From positions 62,504 to 126,503 of the forward strand of contig KN805427.1 in the NCBI GenBank assembly GCA_000818945.1: a stretch of 64,000 nt of DNA. Direction: 5' to 3'. Shown in pieces: positions 10,140-19,576 of the stretch. The DNA comes from Schizochytrium sp. CCTCC M209059. Lineage: Eukaryota > Sar > Bigyra > Thraustochytrida > Thraustochytriidae. How positions within the stretch are numbered: position 1 is the stretch's first letter; every line of letters begins with the position of its first letter. A model generated the notes under the pieces. The model had not been told where the DNA came from. It did not search any database and worked only from the letters and a program-made list of their open reading frames with translations. The translations under genes and the position numbers were made by a program.

Positions 10140-10484
10140 CAAGATGCCGAGGAAGACGAGGCGACTGAGGAGGCTCACGCCCGCAGCGCGTCGACAAGCG
10201 GTGGTAGCAGCAGCAGCACAAGCGCCGGTGCCGACGAAGACGAAGACGACGGCGACGACGGTCCGGAAGAAGACGGCGAAGAAGAGGAGTCCAAGGTGCG
10301 CGAGGCCTCTGCTGCGGACGCTTCCAGGGGCGCTCACTCTCAATCCAAGGCTGCAGCCGCGGCCAACGGCAAGGACGAGAAGCGCTCTCCCACGAGCGGC
10401 ATGCTGCGCTCGCCGACCAGCGGGATGCAGGCGCTCGTCGATGACTTTCGCGCGCTCGGGGCCCGTGCTGGCGGCGCCCGTTGA
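8697..10484 (+). CDS. MAP kinase-like CMGC protein kinase with SDY activation loop
   Basis: This 595-residue kinase phosphorylates Ser/Thr substrates in MAPK-type signalling. The glycine loop GEGAYGVV, the beta-3 lysine (VAIKK, K63), HRDLKPRN (D204) and DFG (D222) are all intact. The activation loop reads CMSDYVATRWYRPPE. The usual T-x-Y is S242-D243-Y244, and the following RWYRAPE is RWYRPPE. About 45 extra residues rich in G, E, S and A (about 115-160) sit before the YVVLDLMETDL hinge strand, where typical MAPKs are short. The C-terminal 165 residues are low complexity: ELELELE, a glutamine run, and acidic D/E repeats. The ATG context (GCCAAGATGG) is good. The last 110 codons are duplicated at 15775-16104. 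Family membership is certain; the exact MAPK class is not. Confidence 0.92.
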
Positions 10485-11926
10485 TCTACCTGACCGAGCC
10501 TGCCTACTTGCATAGGCTGCAGAAAAAGGGGTGGTTGCGGCCACGGACGATGGCCCTTGATGGCTGGCGGCTGACGCACAAAGCTGTCGCGCCCGACAGC
10601 GCGCTGTAGCTAGCTAGCCGCAGCCAGCCACTGCCATTGCCAGCTGCAGCGGCTGCAGCGGCGGGCCCAGCTCGTCCGAGTCTCTCACAGTGGGTCTCGG
10701 TCGAACCGGCAACCGCTGGCCAATGATCCAGCCGATCCGACCATACACAACCAACCAAGCAACCATACAACCATACTACTACAACCATACAACCAACCAT
10801 GCAATCAACCAACCAACCAAACATACAACAAGTGTATTTTCCTTTCTTTCCTGCACCGCCTCTTGCCTTGCCTTGCCTTGCCTTGCCTTGCCTTGCCTTG
10901 CCTTGCCTTTTCTGGCCTTGCCCTTGCCATCGAACTTCAAGTTCATAGGTGGCGACCCGCCACTCCATCACACCCTCCCTACCAGGCCGCCTAGGCAGGC
11001 CTATCTATGCCAAACGAGTAAGGTCAGCGAAACTTTCATTGACAGAGGCTGTGCTTTGCTCGGGCTCAGCGCGGGCCACTCTGGCAGGGCGCTAGCTGGT
11101 GATGAGATAAAAATGGATGACTGGAGATGAATGGATGACTGGCCAAGCACGAAGCGCGCTGCTGCCACTGCCGGGGGTCACAGGTCACGGTCTCGCGACG
11201 ACGCTGCGGCCGTATGGTGGAGAGAATTTTGGGGGGGGGACGGCGGAGCGCAGCTGCAGCTGCAGCTGCAGCAGAGAAATCAAAGCGAGGCGTCATCATT
11301 GGGGTCAGGAACGAAGGAAAGAACGAATAAACGAACGAATCGTGATGGTGCCGATATACTTGCTTGTGACGCCGTCGTCGATGCGGGTAACTGACTACTT
11401 TCTTTCTACCTAGTCCCCGAGATGCAGTAAATAAATACGAAGAAGTGAAGGCATGGCATGACACAGCATGGAACAGCAAGGCTGGACAGGAAAGCTTTCG
11501 TTCGGGTAGATTCGCGAGGAGATGCAGCAAGTAATCAGCTGCAGCGGCTGCCAGCTGGTGTTTGACCACTTGGCCATCCATTTTCTTTGGTTGTTGCGTG
11601 AGCCTCTTTTGCGCTTCAACCAGATCTTGCCTGAGACCACGTCATGGTGACGTGACAAACTCGGCTTTCGGCATTCTTGACTCTTCTTTTCTCATCGCAT
11701 ATCATCGAGGAAAGGGACGCCGGCGTAGGCCAGGAACTCCTCAAGATCCAACCAACAACAAGGAACGATCCAAGAACCCTGGAACGGTATACGTTTTCCT
11801 CGGACGGAACAACACTGGAACTAGAAACGATTGCTTGACGTTTCAAGTTGCACTCGGAAATAGTGCGGATCGTTCCATCCGTGACACTGAAAGTTGGTCT
11901 GGAAGAAGATAACTTACAGTCTGGCC
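10485..11926. other. kinase 3' flank and spacer (block A, copy 1)
   Basis: No gene can be supported here. It contains the kinase 3' UTR, a GTAGCTAGCTAGC motif, ACCAACCATACAA-type repeats at 10740-10830, eight CCTTG units at 10866-10905 and a GCAGCTGCAGCTGCAGC run near 11250-11270. Short ORFs on both strands are carried unchanged in the second copy at 16105-17531, but that reflects recent duplication, not selection. Confidence 0.6.
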
Positions 11927-12958
11927 ATGCGCTCTCATCACGATCCCGCGTGTACCAGCATGGGAACGGACCCGAGTCCGCGCACGAGCTCGAGCTCGAG
12001 CTCGAGCAAACACAAATCTCCAGACACCGGGAAAGCAAAGCAAGCTAAGCAAGCAACCAAGTATCATGTGGCCGAACTATCGGATGATGTGCGCGTTTAT
12101 CGAAGCGAGTCTGGAGGGCATCCAGATCAAACGCAAGGTAGCCCCCACGCTGAGAACGACGCTGCGGACCACCACGCTGAGAACGACGCTGCGGACCACC
12201 ACGCTGAGAACGACGCTGCGGACCACCACGCTGAGAACGACGCTGCGGACCACCACGCTGAGAACGACGCTGCGGACCACCACGCTGAGAACGACGCTGC
12301 GGACCACCACGCTGAGAACGACGCTGCGGACCACCACGCTGAGAACGACGCTGCGGACCACCACGCTGAGAACGACGCTGCGGACCACCACGCTGAGAAC
12401 GACGCTGCGGACCACCACGCTGAGAACGACGCTGCGGACCACCACGCTGAGAACGACGCTGCGGACCACCACGCTGAGAACGACGCTGCGGACCACCACG
12501 CTGAGAACGACGCTGCGGACCACCACGCTGAGAACGACGCTGCGGACCACCACGCTGAGAACGACGCTGCGGACCACCACGCTGAGAACGACGCTGCGGA
12601 CCACCACGCTGAGAACGACGCTGCGGACCACCACGCTGAGAACGACGCTGCGGACCACCACGCTGAGAACGACGCTGCGGACCACCACGCTGAGAACGAC
12701 GCTGCGGACCACCACGCTGAGAACGACGCTGCGGACCACCACGCTGAGAACGACGCTGCGGACCACCACGCTGAGAACGACGCTGCGGACCACCACGCTG
12801 AGAACGACGCTGCGGACCACCACGCTGAGAACGACGCTGCGGACCACCACGCTGAGAGCGACGCTGCGGACCACCACGCTGAGAGCGACGCTGCGGACCA
12901 CCACGCTGAGAACGACGACCAACCTTTTGCAAGGTGCGTCCGAGCGCCAGGACAGTGA
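11927..12958 (+). CDS. repeat-expanded ORF, truncated copy of the unit 2 acidic protein
   Basis: From ATG 11927 this 343-residue ORF begins as in unit 2 (serine-rich segment, then YHVAELSDDVRVY). It then runs into 28 tandem copies of the nonapeptide AENDAADHH (26 exact, two with AES) and ends in ENDDQPFARCVRAPGQ, where the frame enters antisense aldehyde dehydrogenase sequence. The unit 2 homologue has only two such nonapeptides before a long acidic tail. The copy here has therefore lost that tail and the downstream zinc-cluster ORF. Translation is unproven. The repeat is open in several frames on both strands because its length, 27, is a multiple of three. Confidence 0.35.
   Translation: MRSHHDPACTSMGTDPSPRTSSSSSSSKHKSPDTGKAKQAKQATKYHVAELSDDVRVYRSESGGHPDQTQGSPHAENDAADHHAENDAADHHAENDAADHHAENDAADHHAENDAADHHAENDAADHHAENDAADHHAENDAADHHAENDAADHHAENDAADHHAENDAADHHAENDAADHHAENDAADHHAENDAADHHAENDAADHHAENDAADHHAENDAADHHAENDAADHHAENDAADHHAENDAADHHAENDAADHHAENDAADHHAENDAADHHAENDAADHHAENDAADHHAENDAADHHAESDAADHHAESDAADHHAENDDQPFARCVRAPGQ
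12146..12901 (+). repeat. 28 x 27-bp perfect tandem array
   Basis: The unit CACGCTGAGAACGACGCTGC plus GGACCAC is repeated 28 times head to tail, followed by a partial unit. The last two full units carry AGC in place of AAC. The duplicated locus has two units (about 17751-17804), again with the AGC variant last. The array has no spacers. Near-perfect identity implies recent expansion or ongoing homogenisation. Confidence 0.97.
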
Positions 12959-13556
12959 GCGGCGTGTACTCGCTGGGCTTGACAACACAAGTGCAGCCCG
13001 CAGCGATTGCGGGGCATACTTTCCAGCAAAAGAGAAGCAGCGGGTAGTTGAAGGCCAGCACGAGGCCCGCCACGCCCGCGGACTCTTGGCGAATCGTGCA
13101 GGCGTAGTCTGCATCGCCAACATCCACCGTTTTGCACCCTCGGTCGCCATCGAGCTCTTCTGCGAGAGAGGCATAGTAGTTGAAGCATGCGGCACAATCG
13201 TCGAGGTCCCACTCGGCTTCGGGAAAGGGTTTACCATTGTTGAGGGTCTCGAGCTCACTGAGTTCGGCCTTGCGTTCGACCAGTTCCTTTGCGATCGCGC
13301 GCATGTACTCGGCCCTTTTCGCGCCGCCAAGATTGGCCCAGGCGGCCTGCGCCTTTTGCGCCGCAGCCGCGGCCGCCTCAACGTCCTCGGCGCTCGCTTC
13401 AGGCGCCTTGGCGAGAACCTTTTCCGAAAAAGGGTTGATCACCTCACGGTACGTCAGGCTCGCGGCCTCTACGAAGTCTCCGTCGATGAAGAGCTTGAGG
13501 GCGCCGGAGGCGGCGACCATGTCGGCGTCCACGCCCTTGAGTTGCTGTGCGCTCAT
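12921..13556 (-). pseudogene. truncated aldehyde dehydrogenase (ALDH10/BADH-like) 5' fragment
   Basis: From ATG 13556 on the minus strand about 212 residues match the N-terminal half of plant-type betaine/amino-aldehyde dehydrogenases. The diagnostic segments are ETLNNGKPFPEAEWDLDD, FNYYASLAEELDG, FNYPLLLFCWKVCPAIAAG and CVVKPSEYTPLTVLALG. Family members are about 490-500 residues. Here the match stops after TLQKV at 12921 and the frame enters the 27-bp array, read as RSQRGGPQR repeats, until a stop at 12045. The NAD-binding second half, the catalytic cysteine and the general-base glutamate are absent, so it cannot be an active enzyme. About 65 bases of upstream DNA came with it. It replaces the zinc-cluster region seen in unit 2. 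An intact parent gene presumably lies elsewhere. Confidence 0.88.
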
Positions 13557-13809
13557 GGCGCTTGCTTTGCGTCTCCTTCTTTCCCTCTTGCTCTCTTGCG
13601 GGCAAGCAGCGGTCGCTTTGAGTCTCTTTGCATTTTAATGCTCGAACTTTCTTCGTTCGCGAAGAAACCATACTCGCCACCAAATCTCCAACGCAGTCCA
13701 GGTGCCAGACTGGCGGACAGGGGACGTGGCGGACAGGGACGTGGCGAGCAGGGACGTGGCGAGCAGGGACGTGGCGGGGCGTGGCGGGTAGGGACGTAGC
13801 GGGGCGCAG

Positions 13810-15102
13810 ATGGCGTCTCGAGCGGGTGCGCGAGGTCTCCAGCGTGTGGAAGAAGGAGATGAAGCTGCCGAGTTAGCTAAATTAGCTAGAACCCAAACAG
13901 AGATTCAACAACTGAAAGGTGAGGTCAACGAGGTGAAGGCGACGCTCGCAGATATTGAGGAGCAGATCAAGTCGTGGAAAGATGCATTCGATGCCCTTGA
14001 TGACGACGAAAAGGAGTATCATGAGTCAGCTCGAAACTATCGCAAATACCTCGAAAAGGAGCGCGATTGTCTTCGTGCCCTCATTCAGTCCACGAACAAC
14101 AGATTAGGCGGAATGCTACACATGGGAGCAAGCCAGGTCTCTCGTGTTACGGAGGTGATGCACAACCGTCCGCGGCACTGGCTAGTGTCTGGATACATCA
14201 CAAATATCAAGAGAGTAAAGGGTATGAGAGCATATCTCTATGCCACAGCAGCCGACTACGCAGGTCTCGCTGAAGTTCCTGCACCGATGGCGGTCGCGCC
14301 GGACCGAAAAGCTGCATTGAAAGAGTGCATCAAATACGATGACCAGGATCTCCATTTTCGTATCCTATTTCACAGCGTAGAGTCGGGGCAACACTTTGCG
14401 AACAGATTGACCGAACATTCTTGCATTACTGACAACCTGACGATCAGCGACGCCGTTTTGATTCAAGGGTTAGTCCAGACGTTTGCGATTAGACGCGGTG
14501 ACTATGATACACTGGATGCTTCTTCACCGGCGCACTCCCAAGTCCCAAGCTCACAGGTGTCAAATGCTGAACCAAATGACCCACTCACGAAGTTCCAGAG
14601 CATAGAGGGGCCTCACCACCTAACCGTGGCCTACGACAACGAGAGAGCACACCTTGTGCATGCTTTCGAGATTAGATTTCGCTATGCGAATAATAAAAAT
14701 GCACCAAGAGAGGATGTACCCAACAACCGGTTGGTTATGACAAGTGCTATGCATAGGATGTTCGATGGAAGAAGAAACGGGGAGGGGCAGACACTGAATC
14801 CGGCTATTCTAATCGAGGCGGTAGATGAGCTCCCGGAAACCGCGCCAGTCATCGCTGTGGAAAAAACGTTGCGTTACGAAAGGCAAAGACGACACAGAGT
14901 CTGGCTCAAATTGACAGCTTATAACGATGAAGAGATGGACGCCATCATTCCTCGCATCAAACCTAACAGCATTGTCCACATCTCTGAAACAACTGGTGAG
15001 AGAGAATGCTTCACCTACGTGCATGTCACCAAGCCAGACGTCTTCATTGAGAATTTGACATGGAAAGCGAACGAAACAAAGAAACTTTGGCAAGACGTCT
15101 AA
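13810..15102 (+). CDS. HNH endonuclease-like protein, copy 1
   Basis: This 430-residue protein has an N-terminal coiled coil (about residues 22-95, with QTEIQQLKGEVNEVKATL), a central region of unknown fold (120-240) and an HNH-type core. The core shows A-H281-L-V-H-A, then PNNRLVMTSAM with N305/N306, then H315-R-M-F-D. That spacing follows the AH...NxLxL...HxxFD pattern of HNH_2-like nucleases. It would be expected to cut DNA, with the coiled coil mediating oligomerisation. The ATG at 13810 follows a leader of GGGACGTGGCGAGCA repeats. The gene is convergent with the partner ORF at 15132. It belongs to no class I can name, though HNH domains are common in mobile elements and in eukaryotic effector families. 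Copy 2 (19577) differs by 13 residues and one six-residue indel. Confidence 0.72.
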   Translation: MASRAGARGLQRVEEGDEAAELAKLARTQTEIQQLKGEVNEVKATLADIEEQIKSWKDAFDALDDDEKEYHESARNYRKYLEKERDCLRALIQSTNNRLGGMLHMGASQVSRVTEVMHNRPRHWLVSGYITNIKRVKGMRAYLYATAADYAGLAEVPAPMAVAPDRKAALKECIKYDDQDLHFRILFHSVESGQHFANRLTEHSCITDNLTISDAVLIQGLVQTFAIRRGDYDTLDASSPAHSQVPSSQVSNAEPNDPLTKFQSIEGPHHLTVAYDNERAHLVHAFEIRFRYANNKNAPREDVPNNRLVMTSAMHRMFDGRRNGEGQTLNPAILIEAVDELPETAPVIAVEKTLRYERQRRHRVWLKLTAYNDEEMDAIIPRIKPNSIVHISETTGERECFTYVHVTKPDVFIENLTWKANETKKLWQDV

Positions 15103-15128
15103 AATCAAAATCAAAATTACCGAAAGTT

Positions 15129-15143
15129 AAGTTAATTTAACTT
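15129..15143. terminator. palindrome between convergent genes, copy 1
   Basis: AAGTTAA-T-TTAACTT is a perfect 7-bp inverted repeat with a one-base centre. It lies 26 bases after the HNH stop and overlaps the stop codon of the minus-strand partner. The surrounding AT-rich sequence may act in 3' end formation for both genes. An identical palindrome is at 20914-20928. Confidence 0.4.
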
Positions 15144-15774
15144 GGGTTTTTTATGTGGAGACACATTGTCTCCAATGCTTTCACCAAGCGCTCGTTCGAT
15201 GATCGCCTTAATGGTGGGAAAGCTAAAACGAACGTACTTGTTCTCTTTCGTACATGTCACTGACATCACTGCACGATTCGCAACCTCAAAATGATACTCG
15301 AGCCTTGATGCGCGACTGTGATTTCCCACAGCCCCAACAACGGCTCTATGATGGATGAAGTTGAAGATTGCAATCAAGTTGTCAAAATCCTCCGAAGTGT
15401 ATGGATAGCGAGCAGCACACAAAAGAACTCTCCGAATCAAGTGCTGTGCATCGTAGCGAAGATTCCACGTCGTCTGGGATCCACATGTGAGACTGGATGC
15501 GTCGAGGCCTCCTGTCCACTTCGTGCTTTGAGCCACCAGCTTGCAGACCGCTTGCAGGAATGCTTCTCGCTCGGCGAGAAGAGCGGGGATTTGACTCTCA
15601 TCACGAAGGGCCACCTGGTATTCCGCGTCAACGTCGAGACGCTCCCTGATGAAAAAAGACCAAGTAAATATTCGGGCATAGGCAGTGGTACAATGCGTAG
15701 TCAATCTAAAGTACGCAGACAGTCCCTCAAAGCACGCAATCGGTGCCCTTCCACTATGCGTAGCGATACCTTGA
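15132..15774 (-). pseudogene. partner protein of the HNH gene, copy 1 (5' truncated)
   Basis: This is the minus-strand ORF convergent with the HNH gene, cut at its 5' end by the duplication junction at 15774. It encodes RERLDVDAEYQVAL, a central GGLDASSLTCGSQTTWNLRY segment and the basic tail SPHKKPKLN. The body differs from copy 2 mainly by one Gly/Trp change. The first residues are missing and the open frame runs into kinase-derived sequence without an ATG, so expression is doubtful. No family is recognised. See copy 2 for the fuller description. Confidence 0.6.
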
Positions 15775-16104
15775 GACGAGGCGACTGAGGAGGCTCACGC
15801 CCGCAGCGCGTCGACAAGCGGTGGTAGCAGCAGCAGCACAAGCGCCGGTGCCGACGAAGACGAAGACGACGGCGACGACGGTCCGGAAGAAGACGGCGAA
15901 GAAGAGGAGTCCAAGGTGCGCGAGGCCTCTGCTGCGGACGCTTCCAGGGGCGCTCACTCTCAATCCAAGGCTGCAGCCGCGGCCAACGGCAAGGACGAGA
16001 AGCGCTCTCCCACGAGCGGCATGCTGCGCTCGCCGACCAGCGGGATGCAGGCGCTCGTCGATGACTTTCGCGCGCTCGGGGCCCGTGCTGGCGGCGCCCG
16101 TTGA
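15775..16104 (+). pseudogene. duplicated 3' fragment of the MAP kinase gene
   Basis: This is a copy of the last 110 codons of the kinase ORF (10155-10484). It includes the SGGSSSSTSAG segment, the acidic run and the C-terminal LGARAGGAR, then the same stop codon. The kinase domain is absent. It joins partner-gene sequence at 15774. It marks the left end of duplication unit 2 and has no independent start that would give a sensible protein. Confidence 0.92.
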
Positions 16105-17531
16105 TCTACCTGACCGAGCCTGCCTACTTGCATAGGCTGCAGAAAAAGGGGTGGTTGCGGCCACGGACGATGGCCCTTGATGGCTGGCGGCTGACGCACA
16201 AAGCTGTCGCGCCCGACAGCGCGCTGTAGCTAGCTAGCCGCAGCCAGCCACTGCCATTGCCAGCTGCAGCGGCTGCAGCGGCGGGCCCAGCTCGTCCGAG
16301 TCTCTCACAGTGGGTCTCGGTCGAACCGGCAACCGCTGGCCAATGATCCAGCCGATCCGACCATACACAACCAACCAAGCAACCATACAACCATACTACT
16401 ACAACCATACAACCAACCATGCAATCAACCAACCAACCAAACATACAACAAGTGTATTTTCCTTTCTTTCCTGCACCGCCTCTTGCCTTGCCTTGCCTTG
16501 CCTTGCCTTGCCTTTTCTGGCCTTGCCCTTGCCATCGAACTTCAAGTTCATAGGTGGCGACCCGCCACTCCATCACACCCTCCCTACCAGGCCGCCTAGG
16601 CAGGCCTATCTATGCCAAACGAGTAAGGTCAGCGAAACTTTCATTGACAGAGGCTGTGCTTTGCTCGGGCTCAGCGCGGGCCACTCTGGCAGGGCGCTAG
16701 CTGGTGATGAGATAAAAATGGATGACTGGAGATGAATGGATGACTGGCCAAGCACGAAGCGCGCTGCTGCCACTGCCGGGGGTCACAGGTCACGGTCTCG
16801 CGACGACGCTGCGGCCGTATGGTGGAGAGAATTTTGGGGGGGGGACGGCGGAGCGCAGCTGCAGCTGCAGCTGCAGCAGAGAAATCAAAGCGAGGCGTCA
16901 TCATTGGGGTCAGGAACGAAGGAAAGAACGAATAAACGAACGAATCGTGATGGTGCCGATATACTTGCTTGTGACGCCGTCGTCGATGCGGGTAACTGAC
17001 TACTTTCTTTCTACCTAGTCCCCGAGATGCAGTAAATAAATACGAAGAAGTGAAGGCATGGCATGACACAGCATGGAACAGCAAGGCTGGACAGGAAAGC
17101 TTTCGTTCGGGTAGATTCGCGAGGAGATGCAGCAAGTAATCAGCTGCAGCGGCTGCCAGCTGGTGTTTGACCACTTGGCCATCCATTTTCTTTGGTTGTT
17201 GCGTGAGCCTCTTTTGCGCTTCAACCAGATCTTGCCTGAGACCACGTCATGGTGACGTGACAAACTCGGCTTTCGGCATTCTTGACTCTTCTTTTCTCAT
17301 CGCATATCATCGAGGAAAGGGACGCCGGCGTAGGCCAGGAACTCCTCAAGATCCAACCAACAACAAGGAACGATCCAAGAACCCTGGAACGGTATACGTT
17401 TTCCTCGGACGGAACAACACTGGAACTAGAAACGATTGCTTGACGTTTCAAGTTGCACTCGGAAATAGTGCGGATCGTTCCATCCGTGACACTGAAAGTT
17501 GGTCTGGAAGAAGATAACTTACAGTCTGGCC
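16105..17531. other. spacer (block A, copy 2)
   Basis: This is a near-identical copy of 10485-11926 with five instead of eight CCTTG units (16486-16510). It holds no supported gene. It would be the upstream region of the acidic ORF that starts at 17532. Confidence 0.6.
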
Positions 17532-18767
17532 ATGCGCTCTCATCACGATCCCGCGTGTACCAGCATGGGAACGGACCCGAGTCCGCGCACGAGCTCGAGC
17601 TCGAGCTCGAGCAAACACAAATCTCCAGACACCGGGAAAGCAAAGCAAGCTAAGCAAGCAACCAAGTATCATGTGGCCGAACTATCGGATGATGTGCGCG
17701 TTTATCGAAGCGAGTCTGGAGGGCATCCAGATCAAACGCAAGGTAGCCCCCACGCTGAGAACGACGCTGCGGACCACCACGCTGAGAGCGACGCTGCGGA
17801 CCACCACGCTGAGAGCGATGAGGGAAACGACCAGGAGATCTATGAGGTTGTAGACCTGGTTAGCGACGATGAATCGGAATCCAAAGAGGAAAATGGTGAG
17901 AACACGACTGCTCCCCAACATGATCTCATTAATGACGACGATGGAAAGACGGGACGAAAACCTTACCAATTGAATTTTGATTTGGATTCGTGCTCGGACT
18001 CGGATTCAGATTCTGGGTCAGATAACGGTGCAAACAACGAACACGATCCGCCTGGCGAAGTCTCCCGCCAATCCTCGGATTCTAACGCCAATCCCGAACA
18101 CGAAACCTCCAGCGTAGCCTCAAATCCTACCCCCAATCCCGATCACGACCCGCCTCGCGAAATCATCGGCAAGCGACCCAGGACGGTGGAGCCTGACTCA
18201 GACGCTGACTCTGACTCTGACTATGAACACGACCAGCCTCGCGAAATCATCGGCAAGCGACCCAGGACAGTGGAGCCTGACTCAGACTCTGACTCTGACT
18301 CTGACTCTGACTCTAACTCCGATCACGGTCAAGGCGGGGGCCTCACAAAGAGACCAACAACAGTGGCTCCCAGTCCTAATACTGACTCCGAGAACGGTCA
18401 GGGCAGAATCCTTGGTAAAAGACCAAGGACGACGGTGAATAACAACTCCGATTCCGATTCAGAGTACGAGTATGAATCAGACCAGGACTCGGACTCCACG
18501 CTTCCGCCCCCAAAGAGATCTCGCCGTGCCCTCGTCGTGGTAACAGAGGGGCTCCGTAATAGTGAGGATGTCGTCAGTTCAACAACAAGCCGAGAGTTAA
18601 CGTCAATCCATTGTTATGAACGATCACGAGGAGGACGGACAAGGTTCGACCAACAAGGACTCTCCAACGGGAAGGGAAAGGAACTCCGGTCGCCGCGATG
18701 GATGCACGCAAGCTCGAGGGATCATTGCCTTTCGTACACGGCACAAACGTCGCAAGTGCAGTGTTAG
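17532..18767 (+). CDS. acidic SD-repeat protein with SUMO-interaction-like motif
   Basis: From ATG 17532 this 411-residue ORF has a serine run, two AENDAADHH-type nonapeptides and a motif VVDLVSDDE at residues 106-114. A hydrophobic V-x-L-V core flanked by acidic residues is the pattern of a SUMO-interacting motif. Long SDSDSD tracts follow, with repeated basic islands (PREIIGKRPRTVEPDSD twice, then GRILGKRPRTTV and a PPPKRSRRA block). The alternating acidic tracts and KRPR islands suggest a nuclear protein that binds histones or nucleic acid. The last 50 codons overlap the zinc-cluster ORF in another frame and look like noise. An intron or a frameshift near 18540-18610 could join the two into one protein, but I found no clear splice pair. 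Confidence 0.5.
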   Translation: MRSHHDPACTSMGTDPSPRTSSSSSSSKHKSPDTGKAKQAKQATKYHVAELSDDVRVYRSESGGHPDQTQGSPHAENDAADHHAESDAADHHAESDEGNDQEIYEVVDLVSDDESESKEENGENTTAPQHDLINDDDGKTGRKPYQLNFDLDSCSDSDSDSGSDNGANNEHDPPGEVSRQSSDSNANPEHETSSVASNPTPNPDHDPPREIIGKRPRTVEPDSDADSDSDYEHDQPREIIGKRPRTVEPDSDSDSDSDSDSNSDHGQGGGLTKRPTTVAPSPNTDSENGQGRILGKRPRTTVNNNSDSDSEYEYESDQDSDSTLPPPKRSRRALVVVTEGLRNSEDVVSSTTSRELTSIHCYERSRGGRTRFDQQGLSNGKGKELRSPRWMHASSRDHCLSYTAQTSQVQC

Positions 18768-19566
18768 TAAATGCGATAGACCTGCTCTCTTTGGGGATGT
18801 TTGTTATCGACACGGCAGGTGCATGGCAAGGGCATGCAATCGTCGAAGGCTTGATGGAAGTGAGTACTGCCTAAGTCATAATTACATCACCGGTCCTATC
18901 GCAAGGGCTACTGGCTCCAGAAGAACGGCGGATGAACCACTGAAGCCAATGGGAAGAACAAATCGAAGGTGCGTGCATGAGGATTGTACACGGTATAGAC
19001 AGATCAAAGGCTTATGCTGGACCCACTGTAATATCAAGTGCACAGTGGAGGGCTGTTATGACACTTGGAAGTTTACAAAGTTTTGTTTCAAACACGGGAG
19101 ATGCATGGTGGACAAATGTACGAATAGGAAGCACACAGGAGGACTTTGCACCAAACACACACGCGTATATGCTGGCCCGTGCTCATTCAAAGGCTGTCTC
19201 AAGGGTGTTGCTAATGCATCAGGAACTTGTTATGATCATGGAGTGTGCAAGATTAGAGGATGCCACTCGCGAATCCATGACATCGGGATGTTTTGCAAGA
19301 AACATTCTCCTTTGACCCAGAATTTAAAAAAAACAAATAGAGAGAAAATAAAATTGTTTTTTTTAATGATCCAAATGTATAATAGACCCTTTCCATTGTT
19401 TAAGTCTCTTTGCATTTTAATGCTCGAACTTTCTTCGTTCGCGAAGAAACCATACTCGCCACCAAATCTCCAACACAGTCCAGGTGCCAGACTGGCGGAC
19501 AGGGGACGTGGCGGACAGGGACATGGCGAGCAGGGACGTGGCGGGGCGTGGCGGGTAGGGACGTAG
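18616..19566 (+). CDS. seven-repeat CCCH zinc-cluster protein
   Basis: From ATG 18616 the ORF encodes seven units of C-x4-C-x(8-11)-C-x2-H: CSVSKC..CYRH, CMARAC..CLSH, CVHEDC..CWTH, CTVEGC..CFKH, CMVDKC..CTKH, CSFKGC..CYDH, CKIRGC..CKKH. This is the arrangement I know from WRKY19-like zinc-finger repeats, which are abundant in oomycetes and some algae. The N-terminus has a basic RTRHKRRK stretch that could be a nuclear signal. The ORF reads 316 codons, but about the last 54 lie in block B sequence shared with unit 1, so the natural end is probably near 19340-19400. It may be the C-terminal half of the acidic protein upstream. It is absent from unit 1. Confidence 0.62.
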   Translation: MNDHEEDGQGSTNKDSPTGRERNSGRRDGCTQARGIIAFRTRHKRRKCSVSKCDRPALFGDVCYRHGRCMARACNRRRLDGSEYCLSHNYITGPIARATGSRRTADEPLKPMGRTNRRCVHEDCTRYRQIKGLCWTHCNIKCTVEGCYDTWKFTKFCFKHGRCMVDKCTNRKHTGGLCTKHTRVYAGPCSFKGCLKGVANASGTCYDHGVCKIRGCHSRIHDIGMFCKKHSPLTQNLKKTNREKIKLFFLMIQMYNRPFPLFKSLCILMLELSSFAKKPYSPPNLQHSPGARLADRGRGGQGHGEQGRGGAWRVGT

Positions 19567-19576
19567 CGGGGCGCAG

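Larger units (their letters stand above)
10155..15774. repeat. segmental duplication, unit 1
   Basis: This unit runs from inside the kinase 3' coding region to inside the 5' end of the HNH partner gene. It is followed head to tail by unit 2. The shared blocks are A (10155 to about 12172, matching 15775 to about 17777) and B (13621-15774, matching 19403-21559). They are almost identical by eye. In block A the only clear length difference is eight versus five CCTTG units (10866-10905 against 16486-16510). Between A and B the units differ completely: unit 1 has a 27-bp array and an aldehyde dehydrogenase fragment. The A/B junction at 15774 shares only one to two bases, as expected of end joining. 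Confidence 0.93.

Noticed and set aside
9420..10544. 374-codon ORF antisense to the kinase gene
   Set aside because: It is the complement of the Q/E/S-rich kinase tail (LLLLL runs). Codon structure clearly follows the sense kinase.
12146..12901. CRISPR-like array
   Set aside because: The units are contiguous with no spacers, in a eukaryotic context. It is an ordinary minisatellite.
12066..13799. 577-codon plus-strand ORF across the array and aldehyde dehydrogenase fragment
   Set aside because: It is a by-product of the 27-bp repeat (RTTTLRTTL units) and of reading the dehydrogenase fragment backwards.
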